From Melastoma dodecandrum (lineage: Eukaryota > Streptophyta > Magnoliopsida > Myrtales > Melastomataceae): DNA of 64,000 nucleotides. The notes beneath the pieces are model-generated. The model was given only the letters and a program-made list of their open reading frames with translations, did no database searches and was not told the origin of the DNA. The position numbers and the translations under genes were made by a program. This document shows, piece after piece, positions 22,230-34,661 of the stretch; the first letter of the stretch is position 1, and each line of letters starts with the position of its first letter. The DNA is taken from the NCBI GenBank assembly GCA_029817715.1, contig JARUPY010000189.1, positions 5,084,001 to 5,148,000 of the forward strand, given 5' to 3'.

Positions 22230-22352
22230 TTGCTGGAAAACTTTTTGTGTAATTCTAGTACAGAACTCTGTTGCTGAACCTAAGGATCAAAACAACTTGT
22301 TGCTGAAAGTCTTACATTACGCACAGTAAGGTGCTGCTGAGTACTCAGTAGA

Positions 22353-23852
22353 ATGTCGATGCTCTTGATTGATGGTCATTCGACCGAATGTCCACCGCTC
22401 TTTGCTGGACAACACTTCTCATATTGGAAAATGAGAATGGAGTTGTTCATTGGAGCAAAAGAAGCCGATTGCTGGCAGTTTATAATGGAAGGAGATCTCG
22501 TAATTCCTCCATCTAATCCCAGCGACTCTCGGCATGAATTTGAAAGGAAAAGAATTATCTCGCTGAACACTAAAGCAAGGCATTACTTAGTGTGCGCTCT
22601 TCTTGGAAATGAGTTCAATCGCGTATCTACTTTTAAGACGACGAAAGAAATGTGGGATGGACTTGCTTTGATATGTGATGGAACTGAACAAGTCAAGGAA
22701 TCCAAAGTGAATGTATTAGTAACTCAATACGAAGCATTCAAAATGAAAAATGATGAGTCAATAAATCAAATGTTTGATAGACTCACCGAAATCACTAATG
22801 CCGTGGAATCCCTTGGTAAAACCATTTTCAAATCTGAGCTAGCCAGAAAAATACTTCGCTCATTGCCTAAAACTTGGGAAGCCAAGAAGACGGCAATTGA
22901 AGAAGCTAAAGATTTGACGAGCTTAAGTCTTCAACGGTTGCTTGGTTCTCTCGTTGCTTACGAAAATAAGAACAAGGTTGCTGAAGATAAGAAGATTAAT
23001 GCTGTTGCATTTAAAGGGAGTGTTCAATTCTCATCCGATTCAGAGGATGAAATCTCCTTCATGGCAAGGAAATTTAAGAAGTATCTTCGCAAAAATCGTT
23101 TCAAGGGAAAATAAGATGGTAAAAAGAAGAATGCAAAATCACACCAAAGTAAAGGTGACATGTGCTATGAGTGCAACAAACTTGGTCATATGCGACCAGA
23201 TTGCCCACTTTTAAATTAGAAGGGCAAACCATCAAAATATAAGAAAAATGTCATGATGGCATCTTGGAGTGATAGTGATGAGGAATCAAATTAGAACGAT
23301 GAAACATCAAACATCTGCTATGTGGCACAAACTGATGTTGAAACTGAGAAGGTAAATGCTTTCTCTACCTCCGATCTATCTACTAAAGATATTGAGAACC
23401 TTTTCTCAGAACTCTATGACAAACTTGAGTCATTGACCGCAAACAATAAGGCTCTCAAGAAGGAGAATAAATTCTTGAGTGCTGAGAACGCTTCTCTTAA
23501 GGAAGAGTTATCAGCAAAGGCTAAGAAAGCGGTAAAGCAACTTTCTCAATCTAAATCAAAGATTGAGGAACTGCAACAGCAACTCAGTGCTATGCACAAC
23601 AAAACTGATTCATGCGTACATGAGATGCATGATTCCAAAATTGAGAAACATTCACATCATGGGAAATATATTCCTCCTCATGTTAGGAATGGCGATTCTC
23701 ATTATATTATTCAAAGGCTACCTAGGCTTTGCTATTATTGTAGAAAGCCGGATCATTTTATCAAAAATTGCCATGTGAGGCGAAATGATATGCTTGGCAT
23801 TACTTCTAAAGTTGATGGTTCTATTGTTAAATGGAAGCAACGACTTACTTAA
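22353..23852 (+). pseudogene. gag: gag of SIRE/Maximus-like copia element C1 (in-frame stops)
   Basis: Capsid-nucleocapsid part of the copia polyprotein. The first 253 codons (22,353-23,114) are open: PPLFAGQHFSYWKMRMELF near residue 15, an aromatic/W-rich capsid start, then SLPKTWEAKKTAIEEAKDL, typical of the copia gag domain. The same frame continues past a TAA (23,112), with a zinc knuckle CYECNKLGHMRPDC at about 23,163, then two TAG stops (about 23,217 and 23,293). A coiled-coil-prone stretch follows (LESLTANNKALKKENK, 23,430), then a second knuckle CYYCRKPDHFIKNC (about 23,735) and a TAA at 23,850. Long gag with a coiled coil and two knuckles is characteristic of SIRE-type elements. The start ATG at 22,353 is 124 bp after the primer site; an upstream in-frame alternative is not obvious. 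Confidence 0.9.
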
Positions 23853-26012
23853 GTTCTTTCTCTATTTCAGGGATGCTTCAAGTCCATCGCTAAGGACCAT
23901 ATATGGTACTTAGATAGTGGCTGCTCAAGGCACATGTCAGGAGATGCGTCCTTATTCTCCACATTGGCTTTCAAGGACGGTGGTGCTGTCACTTTTGGTG
24001 ATAATGGAAAAGGGATGGTTAAAGGAACAGGAACCATTTGCTGTCCTAACTCCCGAACCATTGAAGGAGTTCTTTATGTTAAAGGCCTCCAACACAATTT
24101 GACTAGTATCAATCAATTGTGCGATAAAGGTTATCATGTTTCTTTCGATGAAAGGACGTGTAACGTTTCACGGGATGGTGTTCCTTGCTTCATTGGTGAA
24201 CGCAAGAAAAACATCTATATCCTGTCTTTTAAGAATGTCTCCGCTGGAGAAAATTGTCTCTTGTTTGTTAAGGACGAGGCTGCTTTATGGCATAGAAGGT
24301 TGGGGCATGCAAACTATGACTTGCTGTCCAAACTTGCCAGAAAAGATGCTAATAAGGGATTGCCCAAAATCAAGTTTGACAATGACAAGTTTTGCAATGC
24401 TTGCTCTATTGCCAAACAAATAAAGGTATCTTTTAAAAGTAAAAATATGATTTCAAGCAAAGCACCGCTTGAATTACTTCATATGGACTTATTTGGTCCA
24501 ACAAGAACTCAAAGTCCAAGAGGTAAATGTTATGGATTAGTTGTGGTAGATGACTTTTCCATATTCACTTGGGTTAAATTTTTAGCTCACAAGAGTGATA
24601 CGTTTGCAACCTTTGAAACTTTAGTCAAACAACTTCAAAATAAGAAAGGTGTTTCTCTACGAAGCATAAGAACGGATAATGGTACCGAATTTGAGAACCA
24701 TGACTTCACTTTATTTTGTGAAGAATATGGTATTAACCATAATTTCTCTGCTCCATACACTCCACAGCAAAACGGAGTTGTAAAGCGAAAGAATAGAACC
24801 TTACAGGACATGGCGAGAACCATGTTGCTGGAAAGTGAGGTTGCTAAAAATCTTTGGGCTGAGGCTGTAAGCACAGCATGCTATATCTCAAATCGAGTTC
24901 ACTTAAGGTACTCCTTAGGTAAAATGCCCTATGAGTTATATAAAGGCAGAAAGCCTAATATCTCATACTTTCATCCATTTGGAAGTAAGTATTATATCTT
25001 GAGACCCATTAAAGATGGTGTCGGAAAGTTTGACGCTCGATCTCATGAGGGCATATTCTTAGGATACTCCCTCACGAGCAAAGCATATAGAGTCTTTAAT
25101 AAAAGAACTCTAACTGTTGAAGAGTCCATCAATGTTAAAGTTGATGATTCTCCGACGCAGGAGGAAGATGCTGTGGAAGCAGCAGCACAATCCTCAACAA
25201 CAGTATCAAATGAAACATCACAGCAAATGATTGCTGACAATAATCCGAATGGAAACATTGTAGGAGATGTACAGCAAGTGCCTGCTGCACACACTGAAAA
25301 TGTTTCCGGTGGTTTCCAGGATATACAAATAGAGGATCGTATTCCTTCTTTATATAAGAAAAGACATCCTATTGACCAAGTCATAGGATCATTACACACA
25401 GGAGTGAACACAAGTATGTACTGTGAACACTCCGCTTTAATTTCTCAAAAGCAGCCTCAAGGCATTGATGATGCGCTTGATGATCCAAACTGGATTCTCG
25501 CAATGCAAGAGGAATTGAACCAATTTGAGAGAAACAAAGTTTGGAGCTTAGTACCTAGACCTAATGATCGTTCCATTATAGGAACAAAATGGGTTTATCG
25601 AAATAAACTTGATGAGTCTGGAAATGTTGTAAGAAACAAAGCCAGACATGTAGCAAAAGGTTACTCTCAAGAAGATCTAGTGTATGCTTGCTATAATAAC
25701 TTCAAGTTATTTCAAATGGATGTGAAAAGCGCATTCCTTAATGGTGATCTAACCGAGGAAGTTTATGTTGACAACCTCCTTGATTCACCGATCCAAAATT
25801 TCGCAATCATGTCTACAAGCTATCTAAAGCTTTGTACGGGCTTAAGCAAGCTCCGAGAGCATGGCACTTGTCAATTATTGGGAAACATGTTAATTTCCTG
25901 GTTCTCTAAGAATCAGGCATCCGTCGCTTTATCCACAGCTGAGGCGGAATACGTTGCAGCAGCCAGTTGGTGTGCTCAATTACTATGGATGCGACAACAA
26001 GTTGAATACTAG
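23853..26012 (+). pseudogene. pol: pol of copia element C1: protease, integrase, deleted RT, RNase H end
   Basis: Same frame as gag. Protease active site WYLDSGCSRHMSGD at about 23,902. GAG-pre-integrase zinc region WHRRLGHANYDLL … CNACSIAKQ (24,287-24,420). Integrase: first Asp in HMDLFGP (24,483), second in RTDNGTEFE (24,673). The third catalytic residue should be Glu in the motif NGVVERKNRT but reads NGVVKRKNRT at about 24,780, so the DDE triad is lost. RT starts normally (WVYRNKLDESG, QMDVKSAFLNGDL). A one-base loss near 25,769 shifts frame; the original frame then reads KLSKALYGLKQAPRAW. From about 25,862 the palm with the YVDD site and most of RNase H are deleted. The tail resumes with SVALSTAEAEYVAA. 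The long open frame to 26,012 exists only because deletion and frameshift cancel. Not functional. Confidence 0.92.
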
Positions 26013-26877
26013 CCACCGGAGTAGAAAATTCCACCCTAGGCATTGGGTGTCCAGTGCAGTGAGTCACGGCTGTGGTAACCGTTCACATCCGAACTGAGGG
26101 TAGGTGATACCGCGACTTTGCTGAGTGAGAAGTCAGGTTCTGCTCAGTGAGGAACCAAACCTTTTCTTTTGTTTTTCTGTGTAATCTAACTGGTTATCAT
26201 TGTGGTTGTCTCTTGAGTACTTACAGGCTCATCTTGAGAAGAGACAGAAGCTATGTGGAAATCCTCTGTTGAACGACTAAGTGCTGAAGCAATCCTTTGG
26301 TGTGAATCAGAAACGAGATACTCTCGGAGAAGTCTTTCTGTTACTTTAAGGATTATTATCTGAGGATTTATACTCTAACATAACGTTGTCTGTGTGCTTT
26401 GATTGACAGCCTTACGTCTGAGTGACAACGTTCTGTGTGGAATCCATTGAGCTACCAACTACTAAGTATAAGTATCATTCCGCTGGAAACGAGAAGACGT
26501 CCACTGTGTGAGGAGCTGATCGTTGCCCAGAAGTGATCATCTGCTGTAAAGGATTCTAAATCTCACTTTGTGAGAAACCAAACGCCTAGTGCAAGGGATC
26601 TTTGCACCCATTATATTATATAGCGGAATCACCTCGTTGGTGGAAAGTGGACGTAGGTCGATTAAGACCGAATCACTATATATTACCGTGTCCATTACGA
26701 TCGCGCAACACTCGTACAAAAACCTACTCGACAAAATCGTAACGGTTACAGCGAAGCAAATCTCATTCTGAGAAACGCTCTGCTGAGATACAGTACGCTT
26801 CCGCTTACACTGAGAAACGGCGAAAAAGTTATAAACACTAATTCACCCCCCTCTTAGTGTTCCTGAACGATCCAACA
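26013..26877 (+). repeat. C1 3' region and 3' LTR
   Basis: Ends …actaattcacccc…gatccaaca at 26,877, matching the 5' LTR remnant. The LTR start cannot be fixed: no TGTTGG is seen and the 5' LTR is too short for comparison. A short motif, gtgag(g/a)aacc or variant, recurs at about 26,120, 26,142, 26,567, 26,765 and 26,810, and is shared with LTR C2 (2,890-3,040, inverse). No env-like ORF follows pol here, unlike C3. Confidence 0.6.
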
Positions 26878-27440
26878 TAAACACATCGGACGAAGGTTAG
26901 TGGCCAAGCGTTGGTTCACTCAAGTACTCGAAATTGGGAAATATGAAGATTCGAGACTTGGAATGCATCGGAATACAATTTGACATGGAAAAGGCAGACA
27001 TTGGAAGGAGATATCCGGATGGACAAAGGAGAAGATCGAGATATCAAAAAACATGAAGTGCAAATATTTTTGTTTCCGCATATTGCATTGGCATAGGCAG
27101 TATAAATAGGATTTTACATTCATCTTTGTAATGTGTCATGTACCAACCTCAAACACACATTCTTTTTGTCTTTTTGCTTACTTGTATTCTAGCGCACGAA
27201 CAACTTTTCTTCCGACATCGTCAATGACACTCGTGAGTATCAATATTTGTCTTCTTTTGTTTTACGGCGAGCACACACACACAAACCTACACAATAACCA
27301 ATATACAAATGCAAAGATTCCTAACGTGTTGTCTAGAGAGCCCGCCGTCACTTTTGGGCCAACACCCCTTTGGCAACCACAATGGGATAAACCAACTATG
27401 TCGAGAACTAGGAGTGGAAAGTTGATGAACCGACCTATAA
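26878..27440 (+). repeat. Probable LTR fragment with promoter (unclassified)
   Basis: Contains a strong TATA box (cagtataaatagg, 27,097-27,109) followed by a pyrimidine-rich transcribed stretch ending gtgagtatcaat, which is LTR-like. The 117-codon plus frame at 27,131-27,484 resembles no family. No partner LTR in the window. Confidence 0.4.
27097..27109 (+). promoter_or_regulatory. TATA box, probable LTR promoter
   Basis: cagtataaatagg is a close match to the plant TATA consensus and lies about 25-30 bp before a cttt-rich stretch suited to initiation. Gene context is absent, so an LTR promoter is the likely meaning. Confidence 0.5.
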
Positions 27441-27790
27441 ACAAAGAGGGGCATCAAATGACCCTCGATTTGAAGGCAGCGTGAGAATTGTCCGCCATCA
27501 TGCCGGTGCTCCAACTTTTGATGTAGAAGGTTAGAGTCATAAATGAGAAACATAAGATATAAGAAAGAAAGATTGGGAGTCGAATGGACAATGTCCTCTG
27601 AAATCAGGAACTTGGGGAGCCGACCTTGCTAAATTACAAGACGAGTCGGCTGAATTCCCGTCACCTAGATATAGAACAAATAGGGTTACCATAGCATAAT
27701 GGAACAGGAAAATTGAAGGGTGTAGGAGACTCGCAGGACACGAATATGCCCAACCTTCCAAAATAATTATAGTTACCCTCACGATTTCCC
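27441..27790. other. Unassigned stretch
   Basis: About 350 bp. Overlapping frames on minus (27,537-27,969) show no recognisable domain. It could be flanking DNA of T1 or a diverged part of its LTR end. Confidence 0.3.
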
Positions 27791-30300
27791 TGTCTGGTGC
27801 GCGCGCGCCCCCTCGTGACTTCGCGGGCATTCGACAACGGTTCAGATAATACGAGGATCCGAGGTTCGCTCTCCACAGGTTTCATCCAATCAGTGCCTGA
27901 CTCGACTGTCACGGCACCGTGGTGAATCCTCCCTTTGTTCTTAAATGGGCCTGTGAGGGAATCAAACACAACGATTGAAGGGGTGCACGTAGACCTCGTT
28001 TAAGACCTTTTGGAATAATTGTTGTTGTTTACTTAGGTAAACTATTACGTTCGGGAGTGTCTTGGTCGCCACTGACTTAAATTTTGAAAATTGATTTAAG
28101 TGGAAAAATTAGAGTAAGGTTTAGGGGTTCCAGTTTACAAACTCTTACATTTAACAAGTAAAAGGCGGCATTTGGTCCAAAAAAGGTTTGCTTTTGATTA
28201 GCGTGTGTTGGACTCGATTCGGGAGTCAGGCCGGGCTCGTATAACTCTTTTAGGAGCATTGGAGTCGATTTGTGTTTGCTTAATTTAAGAAAACAATATG
28301 TGACAATAAACTACAAGTTTAAAAGAATGCGGACAATCGCAAGCAACTATTGAAAAAAAAGGGAACGGGGAAGCGTGATGCCCGCGCGCATATGCTCTTG
28401 GACCGGTTGTTGGTTACATGTGGAATTGATTTCGGTGAGGTCTACACCTGCCCTCGATTTCCTTGGAATTGTCGGTTAGGGACACTTTGAGGCCTCACTC
28501 ATTATGGTTTTTACACACGTGGTGAACTCTAACATGGTTTGTTACACTTACCTTCAAATTCCGAGAAATTTCGTTCAACTTGTGCAGATAAATCCTTGAA
28601 ATTTCACTAATAATGTACATGCAAAAGAAATGAACAAAATCAAGATTTATGCAAGCGCAAAAACAAACATAGGCACAAATTCAGAAAGAGAAAAAGTCAT
28701 AACTTCACCTAGGATTCACATATTTATATCTTAATGTGGTATTCACATGTCAAATTTTACACAATTCCAACGATGGGATCTCCTGGGATCAGGGGAGGAG
28801 CGTGGCTAACTGCGAAAATAGGACAACACATGTACGCAATTTTGTTCCCATCATTTCCTAACCATCGATCATCCGATCAAAGCACAAAATAAATTCACAA
28901 GAAGTTCATGAAATGAGGAAGTCACACATCAAAATTTAACCAAATCAAATGGTGGAATTACAACGTATGCAAGCGCAAAGTCGGACATTCGTGGAGGCTT
29001 CCCCGATTCCTGCGAATTAAGACTTGAACGAAAAACAGAGAACATAATGTGCACATACGAAGAAAATATGCATGATATTTCCAGACGATATACTCAAATG
29101 ATGAACATGTTCGTCAAGTTTGATGGGGATCGAACAGTGCGATCATTCGGCATCATATGGAGAATAGGACAACAATAATTCAACGGAAGAATTTTGTTTG
29201 AGCTATGTTCCCTAGTTAGTATCAGAACATACAGAAACTTTGACGGTCAAAATTAATATGTTTCGAATCGTCCATTCATTTAATTAATTTTGAAATGATT
29301 AAGGACGATCAAACAGCCAAATCTCGCGAAATCCCTTCGAAAGCAGACTTGTCAAAAACGCACTACAATGAATGAACGGAAAGCAAACCTGTCGCAAACT
29401 ACACGCACGCCTTTAGCTTATGGGGTCCAATCTCGATCCTCAATCATCTTAATAATACAAAAAATATTTTCTCAAGACCATCACCCATTGAGAATAATTT
29501 GATATGGTGAAGTCAAGGTCACCCGACAAGTACAAACCCTTTGAAAACGCCCCCCTTTTGGACTATAAAGGCGGGAATCTCAGAATTGGAAAATCCAGAG
29601 GGTTCTCCATCGTTCCCGTGCCTCATACAACCCTATAACAAGACCCTGAGCTACTGTGCAAGCTCAGGGACCTTGGGAGGAGGTAGAGACATGTTTTAGA
29701 AATGGTTTTGAACATTGAACAAGACTATGAATGATTAGCAAACAAATGCCAACTGTGAACAAGGTATACGGCCTTTATGCATACACATGCCTATAAGAAC
29801 AGACAGTTTTCATCCTACGAGACTCCAAATAATGTCAAACTTGCTTGAAAAGATGCGTAATTGAGTAAGGAAGAAATGCTACCTATTTTCGATGCAATTC
29901 GATGCCGAACAAAAAAGTGATGGTCCATCTACCGACTCCCTGTTTTTGGTAAAAGGTGTTCTGCTCCATGTGGATTTGGTTTCTCGTTCCAAGTTCCACG
30001 TCATATATGCCAAGTTTAACCAGAACAGACAGTGGTGTCCGCCACCTCTAAAGCATGAGAAGGGCTGAATGAGAATGGATTAAGGGGATGGAAATCTTAC
30101 CAAGGGGTTCCCTCGCCTTGGTATCGCCCAAGGAGTAAAAAGAAGAAGCTTTGGCTCTTTTTTGACGTTTGAAGATGCTTGTATCAACTGGTTGCATCTG
30201 GTTTTCATTGATCTTTGGTCAAACATAAGGGAATTGGAGATGGTGGCATGCTGTCAAAACGAAAGACAGTTCCCCGGGGCTCTCTATGACAGACCTGGTG
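27791..30300 (-). repeat. Distal part of T1 3' LTR (T family, copy c)
   Basis: Aligns with the T1 5' LTR part at 49,300-51,720: family landmark at 28,030-28,110, tatgcccgcgcg-type leader near 28,380, the stretch aatatgcatgatat…gatggggatcgaacag…gatcgttc near 29,060-29,150, and agtggtgtccgccac…gagaagggctgaatga near 30,030. Similarity ends near 30,300, where C3 sequence takes over. It holds two degenerate ~200-bp units (near 28,710 and 28,905). Left limit approximate, chosen at TGTC…gcgcgcg. Confidence 0.65.
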
Positions 30301-30432
30301 AACTTAATGTTGCCGTCCTCCTTGTAAAAAGTCAAATTAGCATATAATTGCTTGACCTTGGAGATTGACAATGTCTCATAAAGCTCACAAAAGTTTTTCT
30401 AGCTAAGTAGCTAAAACAAGTCAGCAAAGGTG
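30301..30432. other. Junction between T1 LTR and C3
   Basis: About 130 bp that match neither the T1 5' LTR nor known copia sequence. There is no LTR terminus of C3 here, so C3 is truncated at its 3' side. Confidence 0.35.
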
Positions 30433-31228
30433 GTTTAATGTGCAGTAAACCAGTCAATGTCTATCCTTTTACAGCCACTGACATTCCTGGCATCCAGATT
30501 TCTTTGAGGGATCGAATCATCAGCGAGAATGTGATTTATCTTAGCCCTAGACACATATTGGACAACCTCAGGCACGAAGACATAAGAATCTCCAGCAAGC
30601 TTTTGCTTTTTAGTTCTAGAAGGGCCATATTTTGGAGTAAGGGAACGCTTTCTTCTGGTGCGTGAAGCAACACCAATGATAGGAGAACGAGGTTTCTCTA
30701 CGAGATGGACATCAATAACTTCAATATCATCCCCAACATTGTCCTCAGTGAGGTCCTTCTCCTCTGGTAGGTCTCTCTCCTCATCTTGAGACAAATCCTT
30801 ATTTCCCCAAGTCATCCTCAGGAGTAGCCACATCTCTTGTGGGTGAATAGTCCACATTTTTAGGGGATTCGTAGGTCTCTATCACAGAGGTCCTAGATTT
30901 GAGAACATCAGGGAGAGTCTCCTCAAACCCTGTTTTCCCAACCTTCACATGCTGGGCGTCAATTGCTTTAGCCGGGGTGATTTTAGAGGTGGCGCTTAAG
31001 TCAGCAGCCACGACACCAATAGAGGACTCCTTACAGGCTTTGACAGAAGATGTCTTGGCCTTTCCAGCGGTATCGGTCTCTGTAGGCACTGGAGCAACCA
31101 TAGATTGCATGGGTGTCTCCCCCTCAAAAGCAGGATGTTGTTCCTCAGAAAGAGAAAACTTTGAAGGAGCGGCCACAGATTTGGACTGTTTCTTGGGAGT
31201 TTCCTTTCCCTTAGCAGACGTCGCCGAT
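30433..31228 (-). pseudogene. Env-like / unknown 3' ORF of copia element C3
   Basis: Located after pol in the same orientation, the position of the envelope-like ORF in SIRE elements. Two frames, 30,799-31,176 and 30,435-30,857, read as one acidic, low-complexity protein broken by a frameshift near 30,815. The N-terminal half is lysine- and serine-rich (GKAKTSSVKACKESS). The second half is acidic (LSQDEERDLPEEKDLTEDN), then has a nuclear-signal-like RTRRKRSLTPK and RTKKQKLAG. The likely start codon at about 31,226 is spoiled by one inserted base (atcgg for atgg) after a plant-like leader aaaccctaaa. The C-terminal part expected of an env-like ORF is missing. No signal peptide or membrane segment is visible. 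A captured host gene is an alternative. Confidence 0.5.
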
Positions 31229-31469
31229 TTTAGGGTTTTGAGAGAAAATGAGCAAGAAGAATGAGAGGTTTCGATATGTGAAGAATGACAGCGAAAGATG
31301 TGTAAAGAGCTTTTAAAATTTGGAAGTTAATTTTGAAATTTGGAAAGCGGAGAACGTGGGTTTTTATGAGGGAAGAAAAGTTTTAGTAAGATGAATCACC
31401 CATTTTTTGCAATGTATTATTCTCTACATGGAGAAAAAACGCATGATTAGTTTTCATGCTAGGTGTTAG

Positions 31470-32707
31470 GATTTCAATTTCCTAACTCACTACGTAAATA
31501 AATAAACAAGTCCTTATCAAGTGGTTTGGTGAATATATCAGCAAGATGTTTCTAAGTATTTACATACCGAATATCAACATTACCGCTTTGCACATTGTCA
31601 CATACGAAATGGTGTCTCAACCCAATATGCTTAGATATTGAGTGATAGACAACATTTTGTGACAAATTGATTGCACTTGTGTTGTCACACAACAATGGAA
31701 TGTTATCAAAATGAAGATCATAATCTTCAAGTTGATGTCGTATCCAAAGTAATCGAGCATAACAACAAGTTGCTGTAACATATTCAGCCTCAGCTGTAGA
31801 TAAAACAACTGATGTATGCTTTTTAGAGAACTCGAAAATTAACATATTTCCTAGTAATTGATAAGTACGAGATGTGTTTTTTCTATCAATGTGACATCCA
31901 TCGTAGTAAGCATCTTAATATCCTACAAGATCCAGCAACGATCCTCTAGGATACCATAGACCTAAGTTGACAGTCCCTGCGAGGTATCGAACGATCCTCT
32001 TGACAGCAACTAGATGCGATTCTTTTGGATCGAACGATCCTCTTGACAGCATAAGCACATGCTAAACAAGATATCAGGTCTTGTAGCAGTAACATAAAGT
32101 AATGACCCTATCATGTTTTTGTATAGTTTGGAATCAACTTCCTTTCCACCTTCATCTTTATCGATTTTGGTATTACTACTAATAGGAGTCGACAAAGGTT
32201 TACCATTATCAAGATCAAATTTCTTTAGTAGCTGTTTGCTATGCTTTTATTGATGGATAAAAATTCCATTTACAATGGAGTCCAAGGAAGATGTTAGTTC
32301 TCATATGAGATTCATTTCAAATTCTCTTTTCATTAGATTGGAGAATTCAATACATAGTTGTTCATTAGTTGAACCAAATATAATGTCGTCCACATATATT
32401 TGAGCGGCTAAAAGATCAGCATCTTGTTTCTTAAGAAACAAGGTTGTATCTATTTTTCCACGCTTATAGCTTTTCGTACCCTGCTCTTGGTGCTTACTTA
32501 TGCCCACACAATGCGTTAGAGAGCTTATAAACATGTTTATGATGTTTTGGATTGGTGAATCCAAGAGGTTGTTCAACATAGACTTCCTCTTTTAGATCAT
32601 CATTTAGGAATACGCTTTTCACATCCATTTGAGATAGTTTGAAGTTATTATAACAAGCACACGTTAAGAGTAGACTTTAAGACGTGCCACAGGGGCAAAC
32701 GTCTCAT
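31470..32707 (-). pseudogene. pol: C3 pol: RT palm to RNase H (left part of C3)
   Basis: Minus strand, SIRE-type. It begins ETFAPVARL at 32,707, then NFKLSQMDVKSVFLNDDLKE, YKLSNALCGHK, a stop, APRA, GKIDTTLFLKKQDADLL and the catalytic QIYVDDIIFGSTN (about 32,390), intact here. Next comes SLLYVTATRPDILFSMCLC (32,060-32,110), then RNase H VVLSTAEAEYVTATCCYARL and the closing motif HLADIFTKPLDKDLF (about 31,510). Frames change several times and stops are frequent. The upstream half of pol lies at 40,842-42,433; Athila element G1 separates them, splitting the frame between DYDE and ETFAPV. Confidence 0.92.
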
Positions 32708-34009
32708 TGTTCAAAGAAACGCCCACGCAAGTATACGGGTCAAACAAGTAGTAAGTGATGAGTAAAAGTATCATCCTGCGAAGATTGTTCAAAATACTTT
32801 GTTGATTTTCAACCTAAGAAGTCACAATTTAGTCAAAGTAGAGTAAAAAATTGTTCAAAAGATTTAATTCAATAATGAAAATAACAACTAAACAAAAGCA
32901 AGTATAGAATAAATCAATGAATGAAAAACCTAGAACTATGAATCCCCTATCGTTCGTGAACTATTTGCACTCTCTCTTCCTCAATTCCTCGGTTTCACGT
33001 TTACTAACCACAATTCCTACACTTCGTTAGACCTATCTCGAGTTTGTAACGGTGAATTATAAATTACCCGTAAACATGTAGCTCTATAGTGATGTACGAG
33101 CAACTATAACCCTTTAAGTGCCAACTGTTGTCTTGGTTACCTATGAATGTATATCTCTATACTCCTTTGAGTTAACCTAATCTCTTAGGCTTAACCTAAG
33201 TTATATTCTCCCTCTTCTAATCCTAAGTCCACTAAAGGATAAGAAAACAAACAAATTGGCGCTAAACTCAATATGTAAGCATTAAGCACAAGAGAACACA
33301 TAAGCAAAGATGAAACTTCATGAATTGATTCCGAAAAGAGTTTAGACAATTACTACACGGGACGGTTCATCATCGTCCTAGATAAAAAATTTAGTTCCGC
33401 ATACTATCCGACAAGCAAAACAAGAATAGAAAAGAAAAGAAAATCTCCATCGTCTTCTCCGATCTATGTTCTTCAGCCGTCGCCTCGCAGCCTCTGTCTC
33501 CCCAATACTCACGATTTAAACCCTTTTATAGCTAGGGTAAATCTTCCCCAAAGTACACAAGACTTTAGGAAATAATATAAAAAATTGTCTCGCCCCGTGT
33601 GGCCACACCAAATCCTCGTGTGGCCACACGAATCTTTCAGTCCAAGTTTGTGCCTCTCGTGGAATATCTCTTTTCCTTTTTAATACTCTAGGCAACTATT
33701 CCCTTCCATGCTCCTGAGATCTCTCATATCTTTCCATGACAGCCACGGATCAACCGTATCGCCCCTTAACCTTTACCGGTAGAGGTTTCTTCGTTTGCTC
33801 AGTTGTCTGTTGCTCCGTCTATTTGTGTCGTCTGGCGACCTTTGTCGCTTGGCAGGTGTTTCTCCCCCAAGCCTTTGCCTGTCGTGTTTCTATGACTTCC
33901 TCACTAAAAGGCCTTGTGTTCCCCTATCAAGATATCTTATTAAACATGATTATCGCGTCGTATCAATCACTTCGCTTGCAATGCGAACCACAAAATAAGA
34001 AAGTACAGA
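32708..34009 (-). repeat. 3' LTR of G1 (truncated on its U3 side)
   Basis: Aligns with the 5' LTR (39,470-40,836) from TGTTCAAAG to gaaagtaca at about 34,009. The final ~140 bp (U3 start and terminal hairpin) are absent, replaced by the R4 fragment. Confidence 0.9.
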
Positions 34010-34661
34010 TGGAACGATGAAAAGGAAGGTTGTTATTCAACCTCCACGGATACAGAAACACCACCGTGAAAGAATAAATTAGATAACTCGTTTGGCCGTC
34101 GATACAGAGATACCACCACGAACAACACGAGGGCGAGACACAACGCGGAGGATACGGATACACCACCACCGGTTGATATGCTCAACTCAATCCACACTTG
34201 GAATCTACCAAATGAAGAAAGAGGTTGAAGGATAATCTACTCACTTTGGATAAAAGACAAAGTCTATTTTTGGGTTTATAATCATATGCCAAAGAAGTTT
34301 TTTTAAGTGCTTACAAGGGCGTCCATTAAATAGGGATCACCAAAACAAAATCATAAATGCAAGATAAGGAACCTAGACAAGATGCATGCATGGTCAGATT
34401 CATGGATTAACCATAAATGGCTTACGAGAAATGCGACAAACATAAATGCAAGATAGTGGAGATGGGGATGGCCGGTCAATCAATGCGTCTTAAATGCAGG
34501 GGTTACTTTTTTATTCAACCAGACTTCCTTCAACGACTTCGTACTTCGACAACTCCTAACTTCAACGACGCCGTACTTCGACGATTCTTGGCTTCGACAG
34601 TTAATCCATGATGAGCAAGCTAACAGCCCTGGTCGATGTTGCATCGTTGGTCCTTGTATCA
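34010..34661 (-). repeat. R4 LTR fragment inside G1 integrase
   Basis: Minus-strand copy of the solo LTR at 5,548-6,275. Its start TGATACAAGG is intact and interrupts the integrase frame exactly after VAL at 34,662. The last ~120 bp of the LTR, including GTATCA, are missing. The flanks share no target duplication (acaga against tagag), so a simple insertion is excluded; see the deletion finding. Confidence 0.85.
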
